This document shows positions 13,398 through 21,493 of a DNA stretch of 36,402 nucleotides, piece after piece (the first letter of the stretch is position 1; every line of letters starts with the position of its first letter). Made by a program: the position numbers and the translations under genes. The DNA comes from an uncultured Spirochaetaceae bacterium (lineage in GTDB: Bacteria; Spirochaetota; Spirochaetia; Sphaerochaetales; Sphaerochaetaceae): contig CALXLA010000053.1 of assembly GCA_944389075.1 (NCBI GenBank), positions 1 to 36,402 of the forward strand, in the 5' to 3' direction. Under the pieces are notes generated by a model that was not told the origin of the DNA, searched no databases, and saw only the letters and a program-made list of their open reading frames with translations.

Positions 13398-14990
13398 ATG
13401 GCAATCGGCAAAGGGCTTCAGGAGCTTATCGGGCACTCCCCTGACCTTCAGCATGCGGCTGTTGACGTGAGAACAAAGACGGAAAGGAATGAGAGGCTGA
13501 AGCGCGCGGAGAATGACTTCACGTATTTCTGCCAGTACTATCTTCCTGACTATTTCTCCCTTCCTGCCGCGGAGTATCAGAAGATAATCTATGATGTCAT
13601 CCAGGCAAGGGAGCTCACGGAGAAGCAGGCGGAACAGCTCAGGAAGATGGTCCCTGAGGATTTCCAGGATACATTCAGGGCTGAGAAAGGAATCAAGGGA
13701 ATCGTTGACGTGGAGCCGAGAAACCACGGCAAATCCACGAGGATGACATTCGCCTACCCGTTATGGAGAGCTCTTTTCAGGAAGAGCCAGTTCATCATAG
13801 TCATAGGATCCTCTGATGCTGATGCACAGGGGCAGATCGAGAACATCAGGAATGCAATCGAGGACAATGACAGGATCATAGATGACTTCGGCTTCATGGC
13901 CGGCTCACCATGGAATAAGTCCATGCTCAGATTCCGCACAGGCGTCACGGTGATGGCCAGAGGCAAAGGCGGATCGCTGAGAGGCAGAAGGAACAGGCAG
14001 TACAGGCCGGATCTCGTGATACTCGATGACATGCTCAAGGACGAGGAGGCGGATTCCTCGAAGTCCAGGATCAAGCTCGACAAATGGTTCAGGCGGACAG
14101 TGCAGCCTCTTGGAAAGGAGGCGATGATCATCCTTGTGAACACGATCACCAATGAGGAGGACCTTCCTTCAAGGCTTCTTAAAGAAATAAAAAGCGGTGA
14201 CAAGGAAGGCTGGATCGGCCTCAGGTTCTCCGCAGAGATCCCAGCGAAGGATGGCGAGGAGCATGGCACTCCCCTGTGGCCTGAGAGATTCAGCTGGGAA
14301 GAGCTGAAGGCAACCCAGAAGAACATAGGATCGATCGCATATGCGCAGGAATACCTGTCACGGCCGCTTTCGGATGAGGACAGGATCTTCAAGTCTTCCT
14401 GGATTGTCAGAGTCAGGGATACGGAGATTCCTTCAAAGCTTTCAAGATATGAAGGCATAGACCCTGCAACAGGTGCGCATGACCTTTCGGCTGTCGTCGA
14501 CATCGGGCGTGACAAGGCGCATGGGAAGATCTATGTCCTCTCCTCATCAGGCAGGAAAGAATCCACTGATACGTTCATGAGAAGGCTTATCGAGAGGTAT
14601 AAGCTCTTCAGATACCGCCGTGCATTCATGGAGGCTGTGACGTTCCAGGAAGTCTACAGAAAGCAGATTACAGCAGAGGCGGCAAGAAACAACATAGCGC
14701 TTCCGATAAGAGGAGCGAAGACAGGAAGAGCATCGAAAGAGACTAGGATGATGGCTTTATCACCTCTTGTCGAGAATGGCCTCATCGTATTCGGGCCGGG
14801 AAACGAGGATCTGATAGATCAGCTCACAGGATTCCCGGCCGCAGGATATGACGACTTATGCGATGCGCTTTACTACGCAGTGAAGGCATCCGGGATGCTG
14901 AACGGGACAAGGGATTCTGACGATGACGCATTCAGCATGGACAAGGTCAGGAAGGAAGGGCTCAGGCTCAGGAGGGAACTGAGGATATGA
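13398..14990 (+). CDS. Terminase large subunit (Mu gp28-like ATPase/nuclease)
   Basis: A 530-residue DNA-packaging motor protein. The ATPase domain has a Walker A-like EPRNHGKST (106-114) and Walker B LVILDDM (206-212), with a coupling motif VNTITNEEDLPSRL afterwards. The C-terminal RNase H-fold nuclease starts at GIDPATGAHDLSAVVDIG (about 352-370) and ends with the D-x-CDALYYA motif near 490-500. GGAAGGAG precedes the ATG. It cuts headfuls and pumps DNA through the portal encoded next. Confidence 0.93.
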   Translation: MAIGKGLQELIGHSPDLQHAAVDVRTKTERNERLKRAENDFTYFCQYYLPDYFSLPAAEYQKIIYDVIQARELTEKQAEQLRKMVPEDFQDTFRAEKGIKGIVDVEPRNHGKSTRMTFAYPLWRALFRKSQFIIVIGSSDADAQGQIENIRNAIEDNDRIIDDFGFMAGSPWNKSMLRFRTGVTVMARGKGGSLRGRRNRQYRPDLVILDDMLKDEEADSSKSRIKLDKWFRRTVQPLGKEAMIILVNTITNEEDLPSRLLKEIKSGDKEGWIGLRFSAEIPAKDGEEHGTPLWPERFSWEELKATQKNIGSIAYAQEYLSRPLSDEDRIFKSSWIVRVRDTEIPSKLSRYEGIDPATGAHDLSAVVDIGRDKAHGKIYVLSSSGRKESTDTFMRRLIERYKLFRYRRAFMEAVTFQEVYRKQITAEAARNNIALPIRGAKTGRASKETRMMALSPLVENGLIVFGPGNEDLIDQLTGFPAAGYDDLCDALYYAVKASGMLNGTRDSDDDAFSMDKVRKEGLRLRRELRI

Positions 14991-16309
14991 TAGGCATTTA
15001 CAAGGACAGGCTCGGAGAGGATGGCCGCCTTTCCGACAGGCAGATAATGGCAGCGCTTTCATGGAAGGCCCTGCATGGCCCATACATCCAGAGGGCTGAT
15101 GCATACTATTTCGGGAAGAACCCCGCCATAATTCGCTCCGAGCATCAGAACAGGATACCGGTGCCATATGGCAGGAAGCTCATAAAGACCGTGCTTGGCT
15201 TCATGTTCAAGGAAGGATGCATCACCTACTCCTTCCCTGATGACATAAGCGAGGATTTCCGTGCATCCATCGAGGATATATTCCGCTGCAATGACGAGGA
15301 GACAGAGAACATACGCATCGCAGGAGACCAGGCGAAGTACGGGGTCGGCTATGAGGTCCTCTATGTGGACAACGATGACGCGCATCCTCAGTTCTACTCC
15401 GTGCCAGCCCGGCAGGTGACAGTGATCTATGACACATCCACGAAGCCCAGGAAGATCGCAGCACTCAACAGATACAGGTTCAGGAAGACCGAATACCTTG
15501 AGATCTACTACAGCGATGTCATCCAGTACTGTGAGATAAGAGGCAGAAGCATAAACGTCATCTCCGAGATCCCGCATTTCTTCGGAGCTGTCCCTGTGAT
15601 CGAGTTCAGGAACAACCGCGAAGGCATGGGAGACATCGAATCCGTAGAGGCCCTTATAGATGCCCATGACGAGATACTCTCGACAGGCATCGACGAGGAT
15701 GACAAGTATGCCGATGCCCTTCTCCTTCTGCAGAACATATCACTTGACGATGAGACCGTGGAGAAGCTGAAGCAGCTCAGGATCATCGAGATGGATGAGG
15801 ACGGCAAGGCATCATACCTGACAAAGCCTGCGACATACGAGGGACGCGAGGTCCTGAGGAAGGTCATCGATGGCCTCATCTACTCCATGTCGGGAATCCC
15901 GAACCTGGATGACAAGGATGCGATGGCCCAGCAGTCCGGAGAGGCCCTGAAGTATCTCTATGCGGCATTCGAGATGGTGGTCGCAGGAGAGAAGCAGTCA
16001 GGCTTCAATGACGGCCTCATGGAACGCCTCAGGATGCTTGCGAACTTCCAGAACTGGCTGAGGAATGAGCAGAACACGATCGATGGCATCTCCATAAAAT
16101 GGACAAGGAACCTCCCGAACGAATCAACCACTATCCTAGATAACGCCCAGAAGCTCGACGGCATCATCAGCCGCCGTTCGATGCTTGAGCTTGCCGAGAA
16201 GGCAGGATACATAGGATCCGTGGCCGAGGAGGAAGAAAGGCTTCGCGAGGAAGCGTCCGCAGAGCCTGCAATGACAGGCAGCGGGGACATAGGCGCATAT
16301 GGCGGATGA
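14987..16309 (+). CDS. Portal protein, SPP1 gp6 type
   Basis: A 440-residue protein with the SPP1-gp6 portal pattern: Y-G-K-NP near the start (YYFGKNPAII), RIPVPYGRKLIKTVLGF, then YGVGYEVLYVD, PARQVTVIYD, PVIEFRNN-G and the long DAHDEILST helix. It forms the dodecameric ring at the packaging vertex. Mu itself uses a different portal family (DUF935), so the head module is from another lineage. Its start overlaps the terminase stop codon and its end overlaps the next gene by 11 bases. Confidence 0.85.
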   Translation: MIGIYKDRLGEDGRLSDRQIMAALSWKALHGPYIQRADAYYFGKNPAIIRSEHQNRIPVPYGRKLIKTVLGFMFKEGCITYSFPDDISEDFRASIEDIFRCNDEETENIRIAGDQAKYGVGYEVLYVDNDDAHPQFYSVPARQVTVIYDTSTKPRKIAALNRYRFRKTEYLEIYYSDVIQYCEIRGRSINVISEIPHFFGAVPVIEFRNNREGMGDIESVEALIDAHDEILSTGIDEDDKYADALLLLQNISLDDETVEKLKQLRIIEMDEDGKASYLTKPATYEGREVLRKVIDGLIYSMSGIPNLDDKDAMAQQSGEALKYLYAAFEMVVAGEKQSGFNDGLMERLRMLANFQNWLRNEQNTIDGISIKWTRNLPNESTTILDNAQKLDGIISRRSMLELAEKAGYIGSVAEEEERLREEASAEPAMTGSGDIGAYGG

Positions 16310-17684
16310 TATCCTCCAGAAGCTCTACAGGAGCAATCAGGCAGAGCTTACCAGGCTTCAGCAGAGGGGCGAGGAAGAGATTGTCCGGGCATATGCAGAA
16401 GCCCTGGATGAGATACGTGCAGAGCTGAGGGGAATCTACAGGAAATACCAGCAAGACGGCGTTCTCTCAGATGCTGACAAGACGGTTTACAACCGGCTTA
16501 AACAGCTTGAAACCCAGATAAGGGACATTTTAAACCGCAAGAACCTGGAAATCGATGAGCTTATCGAGACGCTTACGGCCGAGCAGTATGAAGAGGCATT
16601 CTACCGCATGGCCTGGTCATTCGATGAGGGAACCGGCATAAGCTGGGACTGGGGCCTTATACCTGAGGAAGCTGTCGAGGAGATAGCAAGATCCCCTCTT
16701 GATAAGCTGTTCCGGTCCGCAGCCGTCCAGAATGCAAGGGATGGCGCATTCAAACGGATAAGAAGAGACCTGGAGCTTGCGCTTATCCGCGGCGACTCAT
16801 TCCAGACGCTTGCCAGGCGCATCGCGAAATCAATAGGCGTAGACAAGACAGGAAACGGATATGCATACGGCCAGAGAGGGCTTGCGGCCAAGGCCATGAC
16901 TATCGCAAGGACCGAAGGTATGAGAGCCCTCAATGCCGGGCATCGGAGGGCATACGATAAAGCCGAGCAGAACGGCATCCCTCTGACGATCTTCTGGGAT
17001 GCGACCCTTGATTCCAGGACACGCCCCTCCCATGGGGCACTTGATGGCCAGAGAAAGGATAATGAGCATGATGGCTGGTACGTCCCGGAGCTTGGCACAT
17101 ATGTGAAGGGGCCCGGGGAGTCCGGGATTGCATCGTTCGACATCAACTGCAGATGCCGCACCCATGCCTCAATAACCGGCAATCTGCCCAGCGGACGATA
17201 TATAAGAGGAAGAAGCACGGATGAGCCATATATCACCTATTTCGACTGGATGAGGGAAAAGGCAAAGCAGGGAGTAAGCGACGACCCTGCGATGGAGGCA
17301 TCAATAAGGGATTTCCAGAAGTACATGATCCAGTATCATCAGGAGAGCTTCGTAGAAATAGATGCCAATGGCAAATTCGAGAATTATGTCCTTAAATCTG
17401 ACAATCCTAAGTCACGGGTGCTGCAATCTGCTTTCAATCTGAAACAGGGAGACGGCGAATATCTGGGAAATCAGATCAGAGAAAACCTTAAACATGCACA
17501 GATAACAGCAAAAGATACAGATATACATGGCAGGCGCTATAGAGCACTTATCCCGATTACGGGGAAGAATGGGCACAGAGAGGAAATAGAGGTTGGATTT
17601 ATAGTCGATTTCCCAGATAATAGATTTGACGGGAATATGGCAAGGCTTATAACAGCTTATCTAGAAGGAAAGAAAAAGAAATGA
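16299..17684 (+). CDS. SPP1 gp7-type minor head protein with C-terminal toxin-like (DUF6883-like) domain
   Basis: A 461-residue protein. Residues 1-290 form the phage head morphogenesis (SPP1 gp7/Mu F) domain, ending with IARTEGMRALNAGH, WDATLDSRTRPSHGALDG and the C-R-C motif FDINCRCRT. Residues about 350-461 form an extra domain: KFENYVLKSDNP, a helix, HGRRYRALIPITGKNG and NMARLITAYLEG. This resembles DUF6883 of polymorphic toxins. The coding sequence becomes AT-richer there. The next gene is immunity-like and overlaps by four bases. The first part aids head assembly; the extra part may be a cargo toxin or inter-phage weapon, which is inferred. Confidence 0.8.
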   Translation: MADDILQKLYRSNQAELTRLQQRGEEEIVRAYAEALDEIRAELRGIYRKYQQDGVLSDADKTVYNRLKQLETQIRDILNRKNLEIDELIETLTAEQYEEAFYRMAWSFDEGTGISWDWGLIPEEAVEEIARSPLDKLFRSAAVQNARDGAFKRIRRDLELALIRGDSFQTLARRIAKSIGVDKTGNGYAYGQRGLAAKAMTIARTEGMRALNAGHRRAYDKAEQNGIPLTIFWDATLDSRTRPSHGALDGQRKDNEHDGWYVPELGTYVKGPGESGIASFDINCRCRTHASITGNLPSGRYIRGRSTDEPYITYFDWMREKAKQGVSDDPAMEASIRDFQKYMIQYHQESFVEIDANGKFENYVLKSDNPKSRVLQSAFNLKQGDGEYLGNQIRENLKHAQITAKDTDIHGRRYRALIPITGKNGHREEIEVGFIVDFPDNRFDGNMARLITAYLEGKKKK

Positions 17685-17950
17685 ACTTCAACCACGAGAG
17701 AAATGATTTTTTTGGAATTTCCGATCTTGTCAGGTTGAAGAAAGATACGGAATGCTATGACTTTGCCAATGATGATGAGAAAATCACTCTAAAAGCCGGA
17801 ACCGAAATGTATGTAGTAGATATCCTTCGTGATGATGTTGTCACCATAGAACTATACGATGGCGAACATAACTACATGGCCGATGTCAGAAACGAGGATA
17901 TAGATCTTGCAAAAAGAGGATGCACCTATTTCCCGGACTTCAAGGAATGA
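17681..17950 (+). CDS. Putative immunity protein (DUF4926-like)
   Basis: An 89-residue acidic protein. SDLVRLKKDTE, then KAGTEMYVVDILRDDVVTIELYDG and the D-R-NEDIDL end, resemble DUF4926, a small SH3-like family commonly encoded beside DUF6883 toxins. The ATG overlaps the stop codon of the toxin-bearing head gene, so the two would be made together. Base composition is AT-rich like the toxin domain. The expected role is to neutralise that domain in the producing cell. Assignment is by pattern only and its conserved glycines are not all present. Confidence 0.55.
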   Translation: MNFNHERNDFFGISDLVRLKKDTECYDFANDDEKITLKAGTEMYVVDILRDDVVTIELYDGEHNYMADVRNEDIDLAKRGCTYFPDFKE

Positions 17951-17960
17951 TAAACTGATG

Positions 17961-17985
17961 CCGCCCCGGCACGGGGTGGTTCTTT
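17961..17985 (+). terminator. Hairpin terminator after immunity-like gene
   Basis: CCGCCCC pairs with GGGGTGG around a short loop, followed by TTCTTTG. It lies 10 bp after the stop codon and would limit read-through into the small toxin locus. Confidence 0.6.
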
Positions 17986-18072
17986 GTTGCCTATCCTATT
18001 CATTATTTTATATACTCAGTCCGGTACTGCCATAACGGTGGACGGCTGGTCTCCTGATATACGGAATCGGAT

Positions 18073-18119
18073 GTCGGGAGCGTTGCTTCCCGACCCTTCG
18101 GTAACGCTGGGAAAGGAGG
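18073..18119 (+). promoter_or_regulatory. Structured leader over the ribosome site of the small peptide gene
   Basis: Two mutually exclusive stems are visible: GTCGGGA (18073..18079) with TCCCGAC (18088..18094), and AGCGTT (18079..18084) with AACGCT (18103..18108). The very strong ribosome site AAAGGAGG follows at about 18112..18119. Alternative folding next to a ribosome site is typical of type I toxin messages. Confidence 0.45.
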
Positions 18120-18127
18120 TGATGTCT

Positions 18128-18199
18128 ATGGACTCTTATCAGATATTGATGGTTGTATTCACAGTCATCGGTCTTTTGATTGCATGTTCAAGGAAATAG
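18128..18199 (+). CDS. 23-residue holin-like (type I toxin-like) membrane peptide
   Basis: The peptide MDSYQILMVVFTVIGLLIACSRK has one hydrophobic helix and a basic end, as in the small putative holin-like toxins of type I systems. I choose the ATG at 18128, eight bases after AAAGGAGG; another ATG at 18122 is too close to that site. A perfect stem-loop begins four bases before its stop codon. Position beside a head gene is odd for a lysis gene. It could instead be a small inner-membrane peptide. Confidence 0.5.
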   Translation: MDSYQILMVVFTVIGLLIACSRK

Positions 18200-18226
18200 C
18201 CGCCCGGGTCTAATCAAGCGGCTATT
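18195..18226. terminator. Bidirectional hairpin overlapping the small peptide stop codon
   Basis: AATAGCCGC (18195..18203) and its exact complement (18218..18226) form a perfect 9-bp stem. It could end transcription of the small peptide gene on the plus strand and of a leftward RNA on the minus strand. Confidence 0.6.
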
Positions 18227-18271
18227 CGATTAGCTTAATGGTGAGGCTAGCCGTCTATCGGCAGTGCCTCT
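18195..18271 (-). ncRNA. Candidate antisense RNA opposing the small toxin-like gene
   Basis: On the reverse strand, TTGACA (plus 18303..18308) is followed 19 bases later by TATTAT (18278..18283), a plausible leftward promoter. The transcript would run about 75 bases into the 3' end of the 23-residue gene and stop at its hairpin. A second leftward TGG-TATAAT lies at 18363..18371. This is the geometry of TxpA/RatA-like type I systems, but no RNA evidence is available. Confidence 0.3.
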
Positions 18272-18554
18272 TCATCTATAATATCCCATCCATGCCGGAA
18301 GGTGTCAACGGGCCCTTTTCAAAAAACGCGTTTTAAGCCCTCCTTCAGGCCCCGGACATGAAATTATACCAGAATCGCCTGACACCCAGTTTAACGAGTT
18401 TAATTTGGTTTAATAAACTGGGTTCCCGATGCGGCTTCACCTGCAGATTGCGGATTTTCATTCCACTAAGGCAGAAAATGCCGTCAAAAGCCCTGAGATT
18501 GTCCCCTCTTCTTCCCTGATACGCTTGAGGCATCAAGACCATTAGGAGGGACTG
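18200..18554. other. Central gene-free region of prophage
   Basis: About 355 bp with no convincing gene, lying over the midpoint side of the prophage (exact centre 18176). It holds the hairpin and leftward promoter candidates at its left, a large inverted repeat at 18384..18423, and the AGGAGG of the scaffold gene at its right edge. A 65-codon reverse frame (18345..18542) lacks a ribosome site and is not accepted. Confidence 0.6.
18384..18423. promoter_or_regulatory. Central GTTTAA palindrome, candidate gyrase-site analogue
   Basis: ACCCAGTTTA and TAAACTGGGT are exact complements 20 bases apart, and the space between holds two more GTTTAA motifs. It lies about 230 bp from the prophage midpoint, between the minor head gene and the scaffold gene. 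In Mu the strong gyrase site lies at the genome centre in the same syntenic interval (G to I). A gyrase role is inferred from position only. Confidence 0.45.
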
Positions 18555-19052
18555 ATGCTGATAAAGAGATTGTTTTATCTCGCGCCTGATACAGGCGATG
18601 GAAACGGCGGCAATGCGGATCCGGATCCAGGCAATGGCATGAACCCGGACAAGGCAGAGGCCATGAGGAAGGAGCTTGACGAGCTCAGGAAGGAAAAGGC
18701 CGAAAGGGATAAGAAAGCCGAAGAGGAACGCCAGGCCAGGATGAGCGAGGAGGAGAAGGCAAAGGCCGCTATCGAGAAGGAGCGCGCAGCCGTCCTGTCG
18801 GAATACCGCGTGCTTCAGCTGCAGGGCTGTGGCCTGGATGAGGAATACTCATCCCTTATAACAGGCTCCACCGCAGATGAGATAAAGGCCTCCGGAGAGC
18901 TTCTCAGGAAGCTGATCGGCAAGGTCAGGGCCGAGACTGAGGCTGAGGTAAAGAAAGGGATCTCCAGGACAAAGGCCCCAGGATCCGGGGACAGCAGGAA
19001 CGCAGCCACTGACGAGGATTACTATAACCAGATCCTCAATGGAGGGAAATGA
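18555..19052 (+). CDS. Capsid scaffold protein (DUF4355-like)
   Basis: A 165-residue protein. A low-complexity GDGNGGNADPDPGNG start is followed by a highly charged coiled coil (about 35-85, KELDELRKEKAERDKKAEEE), a compact middle and an acidic end. This is the organisation of DUF4355 scaffolds that sit directly before the capsid gene. It would fill and shape the prohead and then leave. AGGAGG is five bases before the ATG, and the end overlaps the capsid start as ATGATG. Confidence 0.8.
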   Translation: MLIKRLFYLAPDTGDGNGGNADPDPGNGMNPDKAEAMRKELDELRKEKAERDKKAEEERQARMSEEEKAKAAIEKERAAVLSEYRVLQLQGCGLDEEYSSLITGSTADEIKASGELLRKLIGKVRAETEAEVKKGISRTKAPGSGDSRNAATDEDYYNQILNGGK

Positions 19053-20347
19053 TGTTAGGACAGACACTCAGGGAGATAAGCGCTGAATATGCGCAGAAGC
19101 AGCCTCACCAGATTGATTATCTCCTGGCAGGGACTCCCCTGCTCGACAGGATGCCGTTCGTGCCATCCACGCATGGGCTGCAGCATGTATTCGAAAGGAT
19201 ATCAGAAATCGGCGAAGGCACATTCGTCAAGGTAGACCAGGCACTGCCGGAAGCAGACGTATCCGCAGAGCTCGACAGGATTAACCTCGGCGTATTCGGC
19301 TTCAGGATCGAGGCCGGAATCGACAAGGTCACGCTCATCTCTGGCAAGGGCAACTTCGCAGGATACCTTGCACGCAAGGCGCCGAAGATCATGACCAAGT
19401 CCGGAATGAGGTTCGAGACAGACTACGCGAAGCTTCTCAAGGCATACGCTATAAAGAACGGCAACGTGGTCAATGCCGGCGGCACAGGATCAGACTGCCA
19501 CACGATCTTCGTAGTGCGCTTCATCGATGACGAGGTATGCGGGCTCTATGACGAGAACGGCTTCGGCAACGGGGCTCTCTTCGATACGATCCCGCTTTCC
19601 GGAGGCGACCCATACACGGATAAGAAGGGAGTCACCGTATATGGCGCGGACTTCAAGACATACTGCGGCTTCATGATCGAGAATCCCCATGCAGTGGCCA
19701 TTGTCACGAACATCACCAAGGAGAAGCCTCTTACGCAGGCTATGCTTGATGAGGCATGCCTCATGGCTGATGTTGACGGGCTTGGCACTGCGTATATCGT
19801 AGGAAGCGGCAAGTCGAACCAGTTCATCAATGCGCTCAAGAACCCAAGCTATACACAGTCTGAGTCCTTCAGCACAAGGATCAAGGACTGGAACGGGACA
19901 GAGATCATAAACGACTCCAACTTCCCTAAGGGAGAGGAAGCTGTGGATATCGATACGGAGAAGACAATGGTAGCAGTTCCTGAGAAGCCATCGCTGAGGG
20001 AGGATATCCTCGACAATGCGGATATGCCGAAGAACACATCGCTTGAGTCTGAGGCATTCAGCTTCGGAAAGGGCGGCAACAACAGCTCGGTCATTCTCTA
20101 CCTCAAGGCAGATACAGATCTGACGCTCGCATCGGATGCAACGATAGAGATCCTCCATGCCTCGAAGAAAGCCGGGGAGTATACGAACCTCACGAAGATG
20201 GGCATCCCTACAGGAACAAAGGCAGGATTCTTCCAGGACTTCGTGCTTCCGCCATCCTTCAAGGGCTGGCTCAAGGCAAAGATCACCACAGCCGATGCAT
20301 CGGCTGCCGGGAAGATCTCTGTCTGGGCAGAATACGCGGCAAGGTAG
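19049..20347 (+). CDS. Major capsid protein with C-terminal cement-like extension
   Basis: A 432-residue protein placed after the scaffold. Residues 1 to about 310 look like a HK97-fold major capsid protein of the SPP1-gp7-associated type, with LAGTPLLDRMPF near the start and GLGTAYIVGSGKSNQF later. Residues about 315-432 form a separate beta-rich domain (SVILYLKADTDLTLASDATI, GFFQDFVLPPSFKGWLKAKI, ISVWAEY), resembling stand-alone capsid cement proteins of the Bbp16 type. A terminator-like hairpin follows the stop codon. The fusion reading is an inference from domain appearance. Confidence 0.85.
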   Translation: MMLGQTLREISAEYAQKQPHQIDYLLAGTPLLDRMPFVPSTHGLQHVFERISEIGEGTFVKVDQALPEADVSAELDRINLGVFGFRIEAGIDKVTLISGKGNFAGYLARKAPKIMTKSGMRFETDYAKLLKAYAIKNGNVVNAGGTGSDCHTIFVVRFIDDEVCGLYDENGFGNGALFDTIPLSGGDPYTDKKGVTVYGADFKTYCGFMIENPHAVAIVTNITKEKPLTQAMLDEACLMADVDGLGTAYIVGSGKSNQFINALKNPSYTQSESFSTRIKDWNGTEIINDSNFPKGEEAVDIDTEKTMVAVPEKPSLREDILDNADMPKNTSLESEAFSFGKGGNNSSVILYLKADTDLTLASDATIEILHASKKAGEYTNLTKMGIPTGTKAGFFQDFVLPPSFKGWLKAKITTADASAAGKISVWAEYAAR

Positions 20348-20370
20348 CAGGGGCTTATATCAGTATATGG

Positions 20371-20395
20371 ACGGCGCTCGGAAGGGCGCCGTTTT
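20371..20395 (+). terminator. Intrinsic terminator after capsid gene
   Basis: ACGGCGC and a matching GCGCCGT form a stem around TCGGAAGG, followed by TTTT. Partial termination here would raise capsid message over downstream genes. Confidence 0.75.
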
Positions 20396-20436
20396 CCATG
20401 CCTGAGCAAGCTTGCCTGAGGTATCTCACATTCAGA

Positions 20437-20450
20437 CACGCGGCCGCGTG
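20437..20450. repeat. Perfect 14-bp GC palindrome before connector gene
   Basis: CACGCGGCCGCGTG is self-complementary and lies 13 bp before the connector ATG, which has no strong ribosome site. A 10-bp palindrome GCAAGCTTGC lies nearby (20406..20415). The palindrome may control translation or bind a protein. Confidence 0.4.
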
Positions 20451-20463
20451 ATACAGATAAGTC

Positions 20464-20805
20464 ATGATAATCACGATTGATGAATACAAGGCAATGGCAG
20501 GCCTGAAGGACAGCTCTACAGACAGCCAGATAGAGGCGCTCATCCCTCTTATCGAGGACGACTACCTCGCAATCAGGGGAAAGCCCTGGGACAGATCCGA
20601 GGATGGAAGCATCGCCTACCCTGCCGGCTCAAGGCTGACTGCCGCGGAGATGCTCTCATACCGTCTGGCCACGCTCAGGGGCGCGGTCGGATACGCAGCG
20701 GAATCCATCGGGGATTACTCTATGGGGCTTGATACGCATGACATGCTCCATGGATACCCGAGGCATATAGTCACGAAGATCAGAAGATACGGGAGGGCAA
20801 GATGA
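20464..20805 (+). CDS. Head-tail connector protein (gp6/gp15-like)
   Basis: A 113-residue, mostly helical protein starting MIITIDEYKAMAGLKDSSTDSQ, with the pattern (short start, I-x-x-LIPLIEDDYLAIRGKPW, then helices) usual for phage gp6-like adaptor proteins bound under the portal. Order after the capsid gene supports this. The ATG has only a weak upstream ribosome site (GATAAG). Its end overlaps the next gene as ATGA. Confidence 0.75.
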   Translation: MIITIDEYKAMAGLKDSSTDSQIEALIPLIEDDYLAIRGKPWDRSEDGSIAYPAGSRLTAAEMLSYRLATLRGAVGYAAESIGDYSMGLDTHDMLHGYPRHIVTKIRRYGRAR

Positions 20806-21125
20806 GCATAGCCTCTGCGATGAACAGCATATGCATGTTCCTTGCCCCTGCTGAAGCTCTGGGCGGATGGGACAGCAGCGAAGGCAAATACACACTGCAG
20901 GGCTATGCCCCATGCAGGCTGATGACAGCATCAGGCAGGGACTTCATAGACGGAAGGATCAGGAACGAGGCCACGCACATTCTTTTCGTGATAACGGATC
21001 TTCCGGTAGAGCCTTCATGGATAGCAGAGGTCGATGGGATGAGATTCCAGATCGTCCCTCCTGTAAACGATGCTGGAGGAAGGCTCGGACATCATCTCGA
21101 GCTTCAGCTCAGGGAGTACAGATGA
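20802..21125 (+). CDS. Head closure / stopper protein
   Basis: A 107-residue beta-rich protein of the size and position of SPP1 gp16-like head closure proteins: after the connector and before the HK97 gp10-like gene. Features include GYAPCRLMTASGRDFIDG and SWIAEVDGMRFQIVPPVND. The role is to keep DNA in the filled head until the tail is attached. Family placement rests chiefly on position and size. Confidence 0.65.
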   Translation: MSIASAMNSICMFLAPAEALGGWDSSEGKYTLQGYAPCRLMTASGRDFIDGRIRNEATHILFVITDLPVEPSWIAEVDGMRFQIVPPVNDAGGRLGHHLELQLREYR

Positions 21126-21493
21126 GCGCAAGGTTCGAAGACAGGACAGACAGGGTCATTGACGAGATCGAGGAAAGAAGGAAGCGCGCGCTCACGGCTG
21201 CAGCTATCCAGCTTGAGGGCGAGATTGCCATAAGAACGCCTGTGGACACCGGACACCTCAGGGCATCGATATCGCACATAGCGCCGCTCGGGAGAAGCAG
21301 GAAAGGCGGAGACAGGCTGTCCGGGAAAATCCCTGAGGGGATGGCCGTTGTCGGGACCAATACGGAATACGCGGCATATGTCGAATACGGCACGCGCTAT
21401 CAGAAGGCACAGCCATACATGCGCACAGGATACGCTGCCGCGAAGTCAGATATCGACAGGATAATCACGGAGGGCTTCAGGATAGATGGCTGA
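21122..21493 (+). CDS. HK97 gp10-like tail completion protein
   Basis: A 123-residue protein starting MSARFEDRTDRV, with the ATG overlapping the previous stop. The pattern TPVDTGHLRASISHIAP, then NTEYAAYVEYGTRYQKAQPYM is characteristic of HK97 gp10/phage tail completion proteins. It joins head and tail. Its stop lies after the start of the next gene, an eight-base overlap. Confidence 0.85.
   Translation: MSARFEDRTDRVIDEIEERRKRALTAAAIQLEGEIAIRTPVDTGHLRASISHIAPLGRSRKGGDRLSGKIPEGMAVVGTNTEYAAYVEYGTRYQKAQPYMRTGYAAAKSDIDRIITEGFRIDG

Noticed and set aside
18345-18542. Reverse-strand 65-codon frame in the central region
   Set aside because: No ribosome site, no recognisable features, and it crosses the central palindrome.
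20867-21121. N-terminal extension of the HK97 gp10-like protein
   Set aside because: It overlaps the head closure gene for 85 codons, and family similarity starts at MSARFED, whose ATG overlaps the previous stop.
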